Below are positions 1-5,776 of a stretch of 6,580 bases of DNA, piece by piece. The notes under the pieces are model-generated. The model did not search any database and was not told the DNA's origin. It saw nothing but the letters and a program-made list of their open reading frames with translations. The DNA comes from Candidatus Gottesmanbacteria bacterium (GTDB taxonomy: Bacteria > Patescibacteriota > Microgenomatia > UBA10105 > UBA927): the NCBI GenBank assembly GCA_026396845.1, contig JAPLWC010000105.1:1-6580 (forward strand), read 5' to 3'. The position numbers and the translations under genes are program-made. How positions within the stretch are numbered: position 1 is the stretch's first letter; the number at the start of each line of letters is the position of its first letter.

Positions 1-1
1 C

Positions 2-916
2 ACGGAATCACTTATTTTTCCCACGTTTACCGACGAAGAAAAAGACATATTTTTAACGAATAAAGAGATAGATTATTCCGTGGCGTTCGGCAAGAACCGG
101 TTCCGTGCAAACGTTTATTATCAAAAAGAGTCTGTTGCCGCGGATTTCCGTCTCATCCCCGATAAAATTAAGTCTATTGAGGAATTGAACTTGCCGTCCA
201 TCTGTCATGAGTTTGTGAAACTCCGGCAGGGGTTTGTCTTAGTGACCGGCCCGACCGGTCAGGGGAAGTCAACGACGCTAGCTTCCATGATCAACACGAT
301 TAACAAGACGCGGGCCGTTCATGTGGTTACCATTGAGGATCCTATTGAGTATGTCTATCCGCCGGGGCTGTCGGTGATTTCGCAGCGCGAGATGCACCAG
401 GATACGCATTCATGGAACGTGGCACTCCGAAGTGTCCTTCGCGAAGACCCCGATGTTGTATTAATCGGCGAAATGAGGGATCTGGAGACCATTCAGGCGG
501 CGCTCACGATTGCCGAAACCGGCCATTTGGTATTCGCGACCCTGCACACCAATTCGGCTTCCCAAACCATTGACCGCATCGTTGACGTGTTTCCTGAAAA
601 CCAGCAGATACAGATCAGGTTGCAATTATCCGCTACTATTGAAGGCGTATTGTCCCAACGGCTCGTTCCTGCCATTTCGGGAGGGCGTGTTCCCGTAGCG
701 GAGATTATGACCGCTACACCCGCGATTAAAACGACGATCCGTGACGGCAAGACACATCTTATTGATAACATTATTCAAACATCTGCGGAACTCGGGATGA
801 TGACATTGGAAACAGCGCTTGCCCGGGCTATCCGTGAAGGCAAGATCAGCCTCGAGGTGGCGCAAAGTTATGCCCTGCAGCCGGAGGAATTGAGCCGGTT
901 GCTTACACAAGGATAG
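2..916 (+). CDS. pilT: Type IV pilus retraction ATPase PilT, 5' end outside window
   Basis: PilT is the hexameric cytoplasmic ATPase that depolymerises the pilus at its base and powers retraction (family knowledge). The frame is open to the left edge, giving 304 visible residues; only part of the N-terminal PAS-like domain is missing. The GTG at 80 is internal, because conserved PilT sequence continues upstream of it. Counting from that GTG as residue 1, visible motifs are Walker A GPTGQGKST (57-65), the Asp box VTIEDPIEY (83-91), Walker B with DVVLIGEMRD (125-134), the His box TGHLVFATLHTN (147-158) and AIKTTIRDGKTH (215-226), which matches the AIRNLIRE retraction motif. The zinc-binding tetracysteine region of PilB is absent and Walker A has Ser after Lys, both favouring PilT over PilB. 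Q replaces the common S in Walker A. The stop lies two bases before pilC, so the two genes are probably co-transcribed. Confidence 0.95.
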   Translation, partial: TESLIFPTFTDEEKDIFLTNKEIDYSVAFGKNRFRANVYYQKESVAADFRLIPDKIKSIEELNLPSICHEFVKLRQGFVLVTGPTGQGKSTTLASMINTINKTRAVHVVTIEDPIEYVYPPGLSVISQREMHQDTHSWNVALRSVLREDPDVVLIGEMRDLETIQAALTIAETGHLVFATLHTNSASQTIDRIVDVFPENQQIQIRLQLSATIEGVLSQRLVPAISGGRVPVAEIMTATPAIKTTIRDGKTHLIDNIIQTSAELGMMTLETALARAIREGKISLEVAQSYALQPEELSRLLTQG

Positions 917-918
917 CC

Positions 919-1992
919 ATGCCATTTTTTCAGTACAAAGCACGGGGGGTAGACGGAAAAATATTGACAGGGCTGGTGGACGCTCCGTCACAAGAAGCGG
1001 CTATCCGGCTTCTTCACGAGAAACAGTTATTTGTCGTCGGGATTCAGGTATCGAAAGAGGGAGTATCACTCGCCAAAATTCAGCAATACTTTAAGCGGGT
1101 GACGTTTAATGACATCGTCAATTTCACCAGGCAGCTGGCGACGATGATTGTCGCGGGATTGTCGCTTCCTGACGCCCTGACAATTCTGCGAACCCAAACC
1201 ACGAACCAGGTTTTTTCTGACGTGTTGGTGGATATAGAACATCAAATTGTATCAGGGGGTAACCTCGGCGACGCACTTGCCAAATACCCTCGGTATTTTT
1301 CGACAACCTATGTTGCCCTGGTACGGGCAGGCGAGGCTTCGGGAACGCTGGATCAGATTCTCACGAGACTTTCCGATACACTCGAAGCCCAACGGGATTT
1401 CCGCGGCAAAGTATCCGGCGCCATGATATATCCGGTTATCATTCTTATCGGTATGGTCGGCGTCATATTCGTCATGATGACCGTCGTGATGCCGAAACTC
1501 ACGGGCTTATATCCGTTCGGGGAACTTGTTGTGGACCGGCTCATATTTAAAATCCCGCTCTTTGGCGAACTTCAGAAGAAAATCATACTTGTCGACTTTA
1601 CGCGGACGCTCGGAATGCTCGTGTCTTCGGGCATCCATATCCTTGAAGGGCTGCAGATACTGAAAAGTTCTCTCGGGAATGTGATGTTTCGGAATGCCAT
1701 CAGTGAAATTTCCAAAAAAGTGGAGAAAGGATACCCGTTGGGAGACTCGTTTGCCCAGTACGCGGTGTTTCCGCCGATTGTTTCCCAAATGATGAAAGTC
1801 GGTGAAGAAACCGGCAAACTTGATGAGACCCTGACAAAGCTTTCGAAATATTTCCAGTCGGAAACGGAAACGCTGGTCAAGGGCCTCACGGCGGCGATTG
1901 AGCCGATTATCATGGTGATCATGGGTGTAGGCGTGGGGTTTATCGTCATTTCCGTGATTACGCCGATCTATAATTTAACCAGCTCGTTCTAG
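919..1992 (+). CDS. pilC: Type IV pilus inner-membrane platform protein PilC (T2SSF family), lacking the central membrane segment
   Basis: PilC is the inner-membrane platform that couples the motor ATPases to pilin insertion and removal. The 357-residue product starts with the typical MPFFQYKARG opening. AAGGA (909-913) precedes the ATG, which lies 2 bases after the pilT stop. The first T2SSF domain spans about residues 62-172 (FTRQLATMIVAGLSLPDAL, then GEASGTLDQIL). A membrane helix follows at about 172-192. The second T2SSF domain spans about 210-325 (FTRTLGMLVSSGIHILEGL, then GEETGKLDETL), and a C-terminal helix lies at about 329-349, ending in PIYNLTSSF. Relatives are near 400 residues and carry a second helix between the domains. 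Here MPKLTGLY (191-198) runs straight into PFGELVVDRL (199-208), so some 40-46 residues appear to be lost in frame. If real, domain 2 would be on the wrong side of the membrane. Identity is secure; function as encoded is doubtful. Confidence 0.94.
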   Translation: MPFFQYKARGVDGKILTGLVDAPSQEAAIRLLHEKQLFVVGIQVSKEGVSLAKIQQYFKRVTFNDIVNFTRQLATMIVAGLSLPDALTILRTQTTNQVFSDVLVDIEHQIVSGGNLGDALAKYPRYFSTTYVALVRAGEASGTLDQILTRLSDTLEAQRDFRGKVSGAMIYPVIILIGMVGVIFVMMTVVMPKLTGLYPFGELVVDRLIFKIPLFGELQKKIILVDFTRTLGMLVSSGIHILEGLQILKSSLGNVMFRNAISEISKKVEKGYPLGDSFAQYAVFPPIVSQMMKVGEETGKLDETLTKLSKYFQSETETLVKGLTAAIEPIIMVIMGVGVGFIVISVITPIYNLTSSF

Positions 1993-2004
1993 TAATTGCC
2001 CCTA

Positions 2005-2034
2005 TTGACAAGGGTATAAATATGATGGTACAAG
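2005..2034 (+). promoter_or_regulatory. Candidate sigma-70-type promoter of the pilin gene
   Basis: A perfect TTGACA (2005-2010) is followed after 18 bases by TACAAG (2029-2034), 4 of 6 to the -10 consensus. A better -10-like hexamer, TATGAT (2021-2026), pairs only with TTGCCC (1996-2001) at 19-base spacing. Either choice would start the transcript just upstream of or at the Shine-Dalgarno. The site sits in the only gap between pilC and the pilin, which supports separate transcription of the pilin. Which -10 is used cannot be decided by eye. Confidence 0.5.
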
Positions 2035-2040
2035 TAAACA

Positions 2041-2046
2041 AAGGAG
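2041..2046 (+). promoter_or_regulatory. Strong Shine-Dalgarno of the putative major pilin
   Basis: AAGGAG lies 10 bases before the ATG at 2057. It is among the clearest ribosome binding sites in the window. It fixes the pilin start and fits a highly translated subunit; most downstream minor pilin genes lack a comparable site. Confidence 0.75.
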
Positions 2047-2056
2047 ATTATTTTAT

Positions 2057-2566
2057 ATGAAATCTAAACGCGGTTTTACGCTCATCGAGCTACTTATAGT
2101 TATTGCCCTACTCGGGGCGTTGGCAGTCGGTCTTATCGGCGCCATTGACCCGTTTGAACAGCTCAAAAAAGGCGCAGACACAGGGACGCGCGATATCGTC
2201 AACCAGGTACAAACAGCAGTTATCCGGTACTACTCTGTGAAAAACACCATGCCATGGCTTGTAGCGTTAGAGCCGGCTAGTACGGATCTGGCAACCGATC
2301 CGGTAAAGACGGCCATAGTGAACATGCAAAACGCCGGAGAGTTACGGACGGACTTTCAGACGATTCAAAGCACGAGTCTTTCTAAAGTATTTATGACAGG
2401 AAGTATTGCCAACAATACGGTTGTGGTATGCTACCAACCACAGTCGAAATCGTTCAAGAATGACCCGAATACGAAGTATACCAAAGCTGGGGTTCTATGG
2501 GCAGCCAACCCTCTATGTCTAGGTCAGGGTGGAACAGACACCACTTGTTATTGGTGTATCCAGTAA
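2057..2566 (+). CDS. Type IV pilin, probable major subunit
   Basis: This is a secreted prepilin, cleaved and N-methylated by PilD and then polymerised into the fibre. The leader is MKSKRG with cleavage after Gly6. Mature sequence begins FTLIELLIVIALLG, with the +5 Glu needed for subunit alignment and a hydrophobic helix to about residue 29. The segment AIDPFEQLKKGADT (29-42) after the helix is characteristic, from memory, of a pilin type frequent in CPR genomes. The 169-residue product has four cysteines (125, 154, 164, 167), three of them near the C-terminus (TTCYWCIQ), suggesting disulfide stabilisation of the globular domain. The gene has its own candidate promoter, a strong Shine-Dalgarno and a terminator, so it is probably monocistronic. 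That arrangement, not sequence alone, is why it is called major. The prepilin class is certain; the major role is inferred. Confidence 0.93.
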   Translation: MKSKRGFTLIELLIVIALLGALAVGLIGAIDPFEQLKKGADTGTRDIVNQVQTAVIRYYSVKNTMPWLVALEPASTDLATDPVKTAIVNMQNAGELRTDFQTIQSTSLSKVFMTGSIANNTVVVCYQPQSKSFKNDPNTKYTKAGVLWAANPLCLGQGGTDTTCYWCIQ

Positions 2567-2590
2567 AAGAATAACGAAATACTAGCAAAT

Positions 2591-2618
2591 CCCCCCTCGA
2601 TTTGATCGGGGGGTTTTT
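2591..2618 (+). terminator. Rho-independent terminator after the pilin gene
   Basis: A CCCCCC run (2591-2596) pairs with GGGGGG (2608-2613). Inner CGA (2598-2600) can pair with TCG (2606-2608), leaving one bulged T and a loop of about five bases. TTTTT (2614-2618) follows directly. It lies 25 bases past the pilin stop and upstream of pilD, separating the abundant pilin message from the downstream operon. Confidence 0.85.
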
Positions 2619-2646
2619 GCGCATTGGACATCAGAATAGACTCCCC

Positions 2647-2675
2647 TTGCCATCCGGGCACGCGTATTTCATACT
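2647..2675 (+). promoter_or_regulatory. Candidate promoter giving a leaderless pilD transcript
   Basis: TTGCCA (2647-2652, 5 of 6) and CATACT (2670-2675, 4 of 6) are separated by exactly 17 bases. A start seven bases past the -10 would be the A of the ATG at 2682. No Shine-Dalgarno precedes that ATG, which fits a leaderless message. It lies just after the terminator, where a new promoter is expected. The -10 match is modest. Confidence 0.38.
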
Positions 2676-2681
2676 ACTGGT

Positions 2682-2867
2682 ATGGACAGGGTATTCGTGT
2701 TTCTCATCGGCCTTTGCACGGGCTCGTTTCTCAACGTTCTTGCGGACCGGTTGCCGCGGGGAGAATCAGTTGTCCGGGGGCGGTCCCACTGCGATCACTG
2801 CAAAAAGACCCTACGATGGTATGAACTTATTCCGGTCGCGTCCTACATTGTTCAGTCAGGGCGATAA
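2682..2867 (+). CDS. PilD N-terminal fragment (DiS_P_DiS-type domain start)
   Basis: This 61-residue product would be made as encoded. It has the first membrane helix with GLCTGSFLNVLADRLPRGES (10-29), the first half of the zinc-type cysteine motif (C37, C40 in SHCDHC) and WYELIPVASY (46-55). All match the opening of prepilin peptidases. The partner CxxC is absent, so the metal site cannot form. The ATG at 2682 is the only sensible start: an in-frame TAG lies at 2637-2639 and no other ATG occurs between. It has no catalytic aspartate and cannot act alone. Confidence 0.6.
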   Translation: MDRVFVFLIGLCTGSFLNVLADRLPRGESVVRGRSHCDHCKKTLRWYELIPVASYIVQSGR

Positions 2868-2908
2868 TTTTTGTTGCTGATCTGAAATATCAGATTATTC
2901 CGGACAGC

Positions 2909-3292
2909 ATGATTGTATTAGGATTTGCCGCTACCCTCCTGAACTGGTTAGCCAAGCGTATGCCGGTTAGCGACATTGGGCAGTACGTTGTCACGGGATT
3001 TGTATGTTTTGCAGCGTTTTATCTTCTTTGGTTGGTAACCCGCGGGAAAGGGTTAGGCTTCGGAGACGTAAAATTTGCTCCCCTTATGGGCGTGTTGTTG
3101 GGGTTCCCCGCGGTCGTGATTGCATTGTATATAGCCTTCTTGACTGGGGCTTTGGCGGGTGTCATACTGATGTTAGGGCGAAAAAAGACCTGGAAAAGCA
3201 AAATTGCTTTCGGGCCGTTTCTGGTGGTGGGAACGGCGGCGGCGTTGATTTGGCAACCGCAATGTATTGCCCTATGGAGGATGTTTATATGA
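2909..3292 (+). CDS. PilD C-terminal peptidase A24 fragment
   Basis: This 127-residue stretch encodes the membrane-embedded A24 peptidase part. It contains LVTRGKGLGFGDVKF with the second catalytic Asp (residue 53), a helix-rich region (YIAFLTGALAGVILMLG, 74-90) and FGPFLVVG (101-108). The ATG at 2909 is the first usual start codon in this frame. It falls after the first catalytic Asp and IIPD, so a product starting here would lack half the active site. The stop TGA overlaps the next pilin ATG (ATGA, 3289-3292), so ribosomes on this frame would be coupled to that gene. Confidence 0.62.
   Translation: MIVLGFAATLLNWLAKRMPVSDIGQYVVTGFVCFAAFYLLWLVTRGKGLGFGDVKFAPLMGVLLGFPAVVIALYIAFLTGALAGVILMLGRKKTWKSKIAFGPFLVVGTAAALIWQPQCIALWRMFI
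3276..3280 (+). promoter_or_regulatory. Shine-Dalgarno inside the pilD end, setting the next pilin start
   Basis: GGAGG lies 8 bases before the ATG at 3289. It decides this start over a frame-open upstream ATG at 3004, which would place the pilin leader in the middle of a long non-pilin extension. It should let the pilin be translated even if pilD translation fails. Confidence 0.7.
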
Positions 3293-3738
3293 AAAATAAA
3301 CGCGGGTTTACCCTCATAGAACTTCTTATAGTGATCGCAATTATCGGTATCCTCGTATCGGTGAGTGTCGCGTCCTATTCTTCGGCACAAAAAAAAGGCC
3401 GGGATGCCCGACGTTTAGCGGACATGAAAGCCGTGCAAAACGCGTTTGAACAATATTATGCGGATAATAACGGTTCATATCCCGCCACGTGTAATTTAAT
3501 AACAGCTACCGCGACATATTTGCCTGCCGGTTTTCCGACGGATCCAAGAAACAACACCACCGAAACAGTCCTGACGAAGAAGTTCGTCTATAGTTTCACT
3601 GACACCCATTGCTCGGCTACATCCTACTGTTTTTGTGCGCATCTTGAGTCCGGAACAGGAAATGCAAGCGCTGATCCGGGTTCTGATACCTGCGCATACA
3701 CATCAGGATCCTATTATTGTGTCGGAAATTTACAATAG
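3289..3738 (+). CDS. GspG-like type IV pilin with six cysteines
   Basis: This prepilin of 149 residues has leader MKNKRG, cleavage after Gly6 and mature start FTLIELLIVIAIIGILVS with the +5 Glu. After the helix comes the GspG-like segment KKGRDARRLADMKAVQNAF then YYADNNGSYP (36-65), found in many pseudopilins and CPR pilins. Six cysteines (68, 108, 114, 116, 135, 144) lie in the globular domain, grouped as YCFC and ending YYCVGNLQ; three disulfides are possible. The start overlaps the pilD stop by ATGA and has its own GGAGG. It shares its design with the next gene, suggesting an old duplication. It could be a second major pilin or an abundant minor one; the sequence does not decide. Confidence 0.92.
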   Translation: MKNKRGFTLIELLIVIAIIGILVSVSVASYSSAQKKGRDARRLADMKAVQNAFEQYYADNNGSYPATCNLITATATYLPAGFPTDPRNNTTETVLTKKFVYSFTDTHCSATSYCFCAHLESGTGNASADPGSDTCAYTSGSYYCVGNLQ

Positions 3739-3745
3739 TTCAACT

Positions 3746-4276
3746 ATGAAACATACGGCACACACGAGAAAAGGGTTTACATTGATAGAAATACTGGTGG
3801 CGGCGAGTATCATCGCCGTTTTATCCGTTGTCGGCGTTACATCGTACACATCCATCAACAAGCGGTCGCGTGATGCCAGACGGAAAAGCGATCTGGAGCA
3901 GATCCGGTCCGCCCTGGAAATGTACCGGGTTGATAATGGTCATTATCCGTGTAACTCCACCGGGTGGGTATCGCATGACTACACCACAAACCCGGAGGCA
4001 GGGGTGTACAAAGTGCTTGAACCTGATTATATGACGACGGTGCCGAAAGATCCAAAAGTTGTAAGTGGGGATCACGTTGCAAATCCAACAAATCCACCCG
4101 GCGGCTATTTTGCGTATATGTATGCGTCGAGCGCCTGTTCGTCGCCGATACCGGCATATGCGCTGTGGACTCAACTGGAAAGTCCGTCTTCGGCGGATAT
4201 AGCGAGTGAAGGTCAGGGAACGATAAATACATACAACAATGGCCATGGCATGAATTATAAAGTAATCAATCCATGA
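3746..4276 (+). CDS. GspG-like type IV pilin / pseudopilin
   Basis: The 176-residue prepilin has leader MKHTAHTRKG, cleavage after Gly10 and mature start FTLIEILVAASIIAVLSVVG, with Glu at +5. Residues 39-68 (KRSRDARRKSDLEQIRSAL, then YRVDNGHYP) repeat the pattern of the preceding pilin, so the two are paralogues. Two cysteines (69, 131) could form one disulfide. The C-terminal part contains GGYFAYMY and AYALWTQLE (119-145), similar in kind to the conserved strands of GspG-type pilins. The ATG at 3746 is chosen because it gives a normal leader; an upstream in-frame ATG at 3635 would overlap the previous gene by about 100 bases. It lies 7 bases after the previous stop with no strong Shine-Dalgarno, implying coupled translation. 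Confidence 0.91.
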   Translation: MKHTAHTRKGFTLIEILVAASIIAVLSVVGVTSYTSINKRSRDARRKSDLEQIRSALEMYRVDNGHYPCNSTGWVSHDYTTNPEAGVYKVLEPDYMTTVPKDPKVVSGDHVANPTNPPGGYFAYMYASSACSSPIPAYALWTQLESPSSADIASEGQGTINTYNNGHGMNYKVINP

Positions 4277-4280
4277 TGAC

Positions 4281-4751
4281 ATGAAAAAATCCCCGTATCA
4301 TGGGTTTACGCTGATAGAAATTATCGTCAGTATCACGCTGCTTCTCCTGTTAAGCGGATTTTTCATTGCAGGATATAATCGCTTCAATGATACGCAGAAA
4401 GTTCAACAGGCGGCTTCAACGCTCGTCCGCAATCTGCAGGCGGTGAGGACCAAGGCTGCATCCGGCAACAAGCCTGCCGGGTGCGATACGCTCGTCGGAT
4501 ATACTGTGACTTTTACGGCTGATACCTATACGTCACGAGCGCTTTGCAGGGTCGGCGCAGTCGGCGAGATAAATACCTACACGCTGCCCACAGATGTCAC
4601 TATCTCCGCTGTTCCTTCGACTATTACATTTTATGCGCTTGACCGCGGTGCCTCGGCAAACCAAACAATTACCATCACAGATGTGGGGAATACCAAAACA
4701 GTGAACGTGTCCGTATTTACTTCCGGAGTCGTATCGGATGTTGTGCCATGA
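4281..4751 (+). CDS. GspH/FimT-like minor pilin
   Basis: This 156-residue prepilin has leader MKKSPYHG with cleavage after Gly8 and mature start FTLIEIIVSITLLLLLSGFF, with Glu at +5. The helix continues into VQQAASTLVRNLQAVRTKAA (41-60), the usual GspH/FimT pattern of an early long helix. A beta-rich domain follows, ending in TITFYALDRGA (114-124) then TITITDVGNTKTVNVSV (129-145), which resembles the terminal strands of GspH/FimT. Cys68 and Cys89 may pair. It starts 4 bases after the previous stop and overlaps the next start by ATGA. In known systems this class helps nucleate pilus assembly, and FimT-type proteins can bind DNA during uptake; that function is not shown here. The class is assigned by pattern and gene order. 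Confidence 0.85.
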   Translation: MKKSPYHGFTLIEIIVSITLLLLLSGFFIAGYNRFNDTQKVQQAASTLVRNLQAVRTKAASGNKPAGCDTLVGYTVTFTADTYTSRALCRVGAVGEINTYTLPTDVTISAVPSTITFYALDRGASANQTITITDVGNTKTVNVSVFTSGVVSDVVP

Positions 4752-5203
4752 AAAAATGTAAGGTAGATCAACAAGGTCAATCACTGATAGAAATGATCGT
4801 CATTGTCGGTATGGTAGTACTGCTGGTTACCGGCATTGTTGCCGGAACGACTGCGTCGCTGAGCCGTTCCGAGACATCGCAGACACGCAGCAGCGCCCTT
4901 TCGTTTGCCCAAGCAGGTATTGAACTCGCACGAGGGATACGCGACAACGGATGGAATACGTTTGTGACGATGGGAAGCTCAGGAGGTGCAAAATATTGCG
5001 TCAATTCCAATTCTCCCCCCGAATGGACTGAAAGTGAAACGTGTACGCCCAATATTGACAGTAAATTTACGCGGTCCGTCACGCTTGAGTTAACCCCGGC
5101 TTCCGGTATGAAAGTGACATCGAAGGTGGCGTGGGGGGATACAACGGATCCGTTAAACAAAAACAAGGTGGAATTAACGACATATTTAACACAATGGAAA
5201 TAA
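4748..5203 (+). CDS. GspI/PilV-like minor pilin
   Basis: The product is 151 residues. The leader is MKKCKVDQQG with predicted cleavage after Gly10. The mature protein starts QSLIEMIVIVGMVVLLVTGIV, with Gln instead of the usual Phe at +1 but the +5 Glu (residue 15) kept. After the helix, SFAQAGIELARGIRDNGWNTF (52-72) matches a motif I associate with CPR minor pilins of the PilV/GspI position. Cys84 and Cys99 may form a disulfide; Cys4 lies in the leader and would be removed. The start overlaps the preceding stop (ATGA, 4748-4751) and has no good Shine-Dalgarno, so it probably depends on translation of the gene before it. Assignment as the I/V class relies on helix features and on its place between H-like and J-like genes. 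Confidence 0.82.
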   Translation: MKKCKVDQQGQSLIEMIVIVGMVVLLVTGIVAGTTASLSRSETSQTRSSALSFAQAGIELARGIRDNGWNTFVTMGSSGGAKYCVNSNSPPEWTESETCTPNIDSKFTRSVTLELTPASGMKVTSKVAWGDTTDPLNKNKVELTTYLTQWK

Positions 5204-5205
5204 GT

Positions 5206-5721
5206 ATGAAAAAGAATAAAAGCCTGCAGGGGTTTACATTGATGGAAATTTTAATATCCGTCGGTATTCTTGCTATAGTCGCCACACTGCTGGCGCAGGT
5301 GTTGTTTACGACCGCACATGTGAACAAAAAAACTGAAATCCTTACGGATATTAAACAGGACGGAAATTTTGCTTTAGACATTATCGGACGCATGGTCCGT
5401 TCCGCAAAGTCCATCGATAAGTGCCTACTGGGTGAGCTTGATATCACAAATCCGAATAATAATGTAACTATTTTTACATGTGATGCGGGGCGCATCGCGT
5501 CGGAAAGCGCTTCACACCCCCCCGTGTATTTAACAAGTGCAAACGTGACGTTAAGCTCATCCGGTGGCAATAACTGCACCGATAGTTCGCTCGCGTTTTC
5601 CTGCCCGTTGGCTGAAGGGCAGGTTACTATCAAATTCACGTTAGGACAACTCGGAGTTGCCGGCAGTGCATATGAAAGCGGGAGTGCGGCATTTGAGAGC
5701 ACGGTACGCATGAGGAACTGA
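5206..5721 (+). CDS. GspJ/PilW-like minor pilin
   Basis: This 171-residue prepilin has leader MKKNKSLQG, cleavage after Gly9 and mature start FTLMEILISVGILAIVATLLA, with Glu at +5. The following helix contains TDIKQDGNFALDIIGRMVRSA (47-67), the PilW/GspJ pattern in which a residue stretch before an R-x-x-R-x-A-like segment follows the membrane helix. The C-terminus AAFESTVRMRN resembles the terminal strand of this class. Four cysteines (73, 92, 124, 133) may form two disulfides. The ATG at 5206 is 2 bases after the previous stop; an in-frame ATG at 5194 inside the previous gene would only add MEIS to the leader and is less likely. GGAAA (5195-5199) is a weak ribosome site. It is the third gene of the H-I-J-X/K set. 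Confidence 0.86.
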   Translation: MKKNKSLQGFTLMEILISVGILAIVATLLAQVLFTTAHVNKKTEILTDIKQDGNFALDIIGRMVRSAKSIDKCLLGELDITNPNNNVTIFTCDAGRIASESASHPPVYLTSANVTLSSSGGNNCTDSSLAFSCPLAEGQVTIKFTLGQLGVAGSAYESGSAAFESTVRMRN

Positions 5722-5724
5722 CAC

Positions 5725-5738
5725 GCAAGCAGGCTTGC
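5725..5738 (+). repeat. Perfect inverted repeat between the GspJ-like and PilX-like genes
   Basis: GCAAGC (5725-5730) and GCTTGC (5733-5738) are perfect complements around AG. A stem of five pairs with a CAGG loop is feasible. It lies 3 bases after the stop of the GspJ-like gene. No T-run follows, so it is not a standard terminator. Its right arm overlaps the candidate -35 of the next gene, so it could be an operator or a weak pause/processing hairpin. Confidence 0.45.
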
Positions 5739-5763
5739 TAAATGGAGTTGCGGTTATTACAAT
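5735..5763 (+). promoter_or_regulatory. Candidate promoter of the PilX-like gene
   Basis: TTGCTA (5735-5740, 4 of 6) and TACAAT (5758-5763, 5 of 6) are 17 bases apart, the ideal spacing. The predicted start near 5770 would leave only about 7 bases before the ATG at 5777. It occupies the only sizeable gap in the minor pilin run. Read-through from upstream may also supply the gene. Confidence 0.45.
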
Positions 5764-5776
5764 AAAAGAGATACCT

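Larger units (their letters stand above)
2682..3292 (+). pseudogene. pilD: Prepilin peptidase PilD, internally deleted and frame-disrupted
   Basis: PilD is the polytopic aspartyl protease and N-methyltransferase that removes prepilin leaders. The N-terminal part reads in one frame (from 2682, stop TAA 2865-2867) and the C-terminal part in the -1 frame (open from 2825 to TGA 3290-3292). In the family, the sequence after ...SGR continues into a second CxxC pair, YPLVE and membrane helices. Here SGR (2856-2864) meets IIFVADLKYQIIPD of the other frame almost directly. Roughly 50-60 residues are missing, and joining the parts would give only about 200 residues against the usual 250 or more. The first catalytic Asp (ADLKY, codon 2879-2881) and the second (GFGDVK, codon 3065-3067) are both encoded, but in the frame without a proper start before 2909. 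No slippery heptamer is seen at the junction. A single deletion of non-triplet length explains both defects; an assembly error is the main alternative. Confidence 0.85.

Noticed and set aside
2000..2014. Small hairpin CCCT/AGGG around the TTGACA after pilC
   Set aside because: Only four pairs and no T-run; too weak to call a terminator or operator.
2850..2870. Programmed -1 frameshifting to make full PilD
   Set aside because: No slippery heptamer is present, and even a shifted product would still lack the central region.
2602..2880. Plus-strand open frame of 92 codons overlapping the pilD start
   Set aside because: It begins inside the terminator hairpin and reads a different frame from the recognisable PilD sequence.
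3004..3288. Upstream extension of the six-cysteine pilin to an ATG at 3004
   Set aside because: The extra stretch overlaps the PilD peptidase frame, would bury the prepilin leader, and a GGAGG site supports the ATG at 3289.
3821..4282. Minus-strand open frame of 153 codons, and another at 3855-4232
   Set aside because: Both lie opposite the GspG-like pilin at 3746-4276 and encode low-complexity, unrecognisable sequence.
3770..5250. Near-repeated DNA around GGGTTTACATTGAT in two pilin genes
   Set aside because: It encodes the conserved prepilin cleavage and helix sequence, so protein constraint explains the similarity.
5079..5711. Long minus-strand open frame of 210 codons
   Set aside because: It lies opposite two clear prepilin genes, has no recognisable motif and is explained by codon composition of the plus-strand genes.
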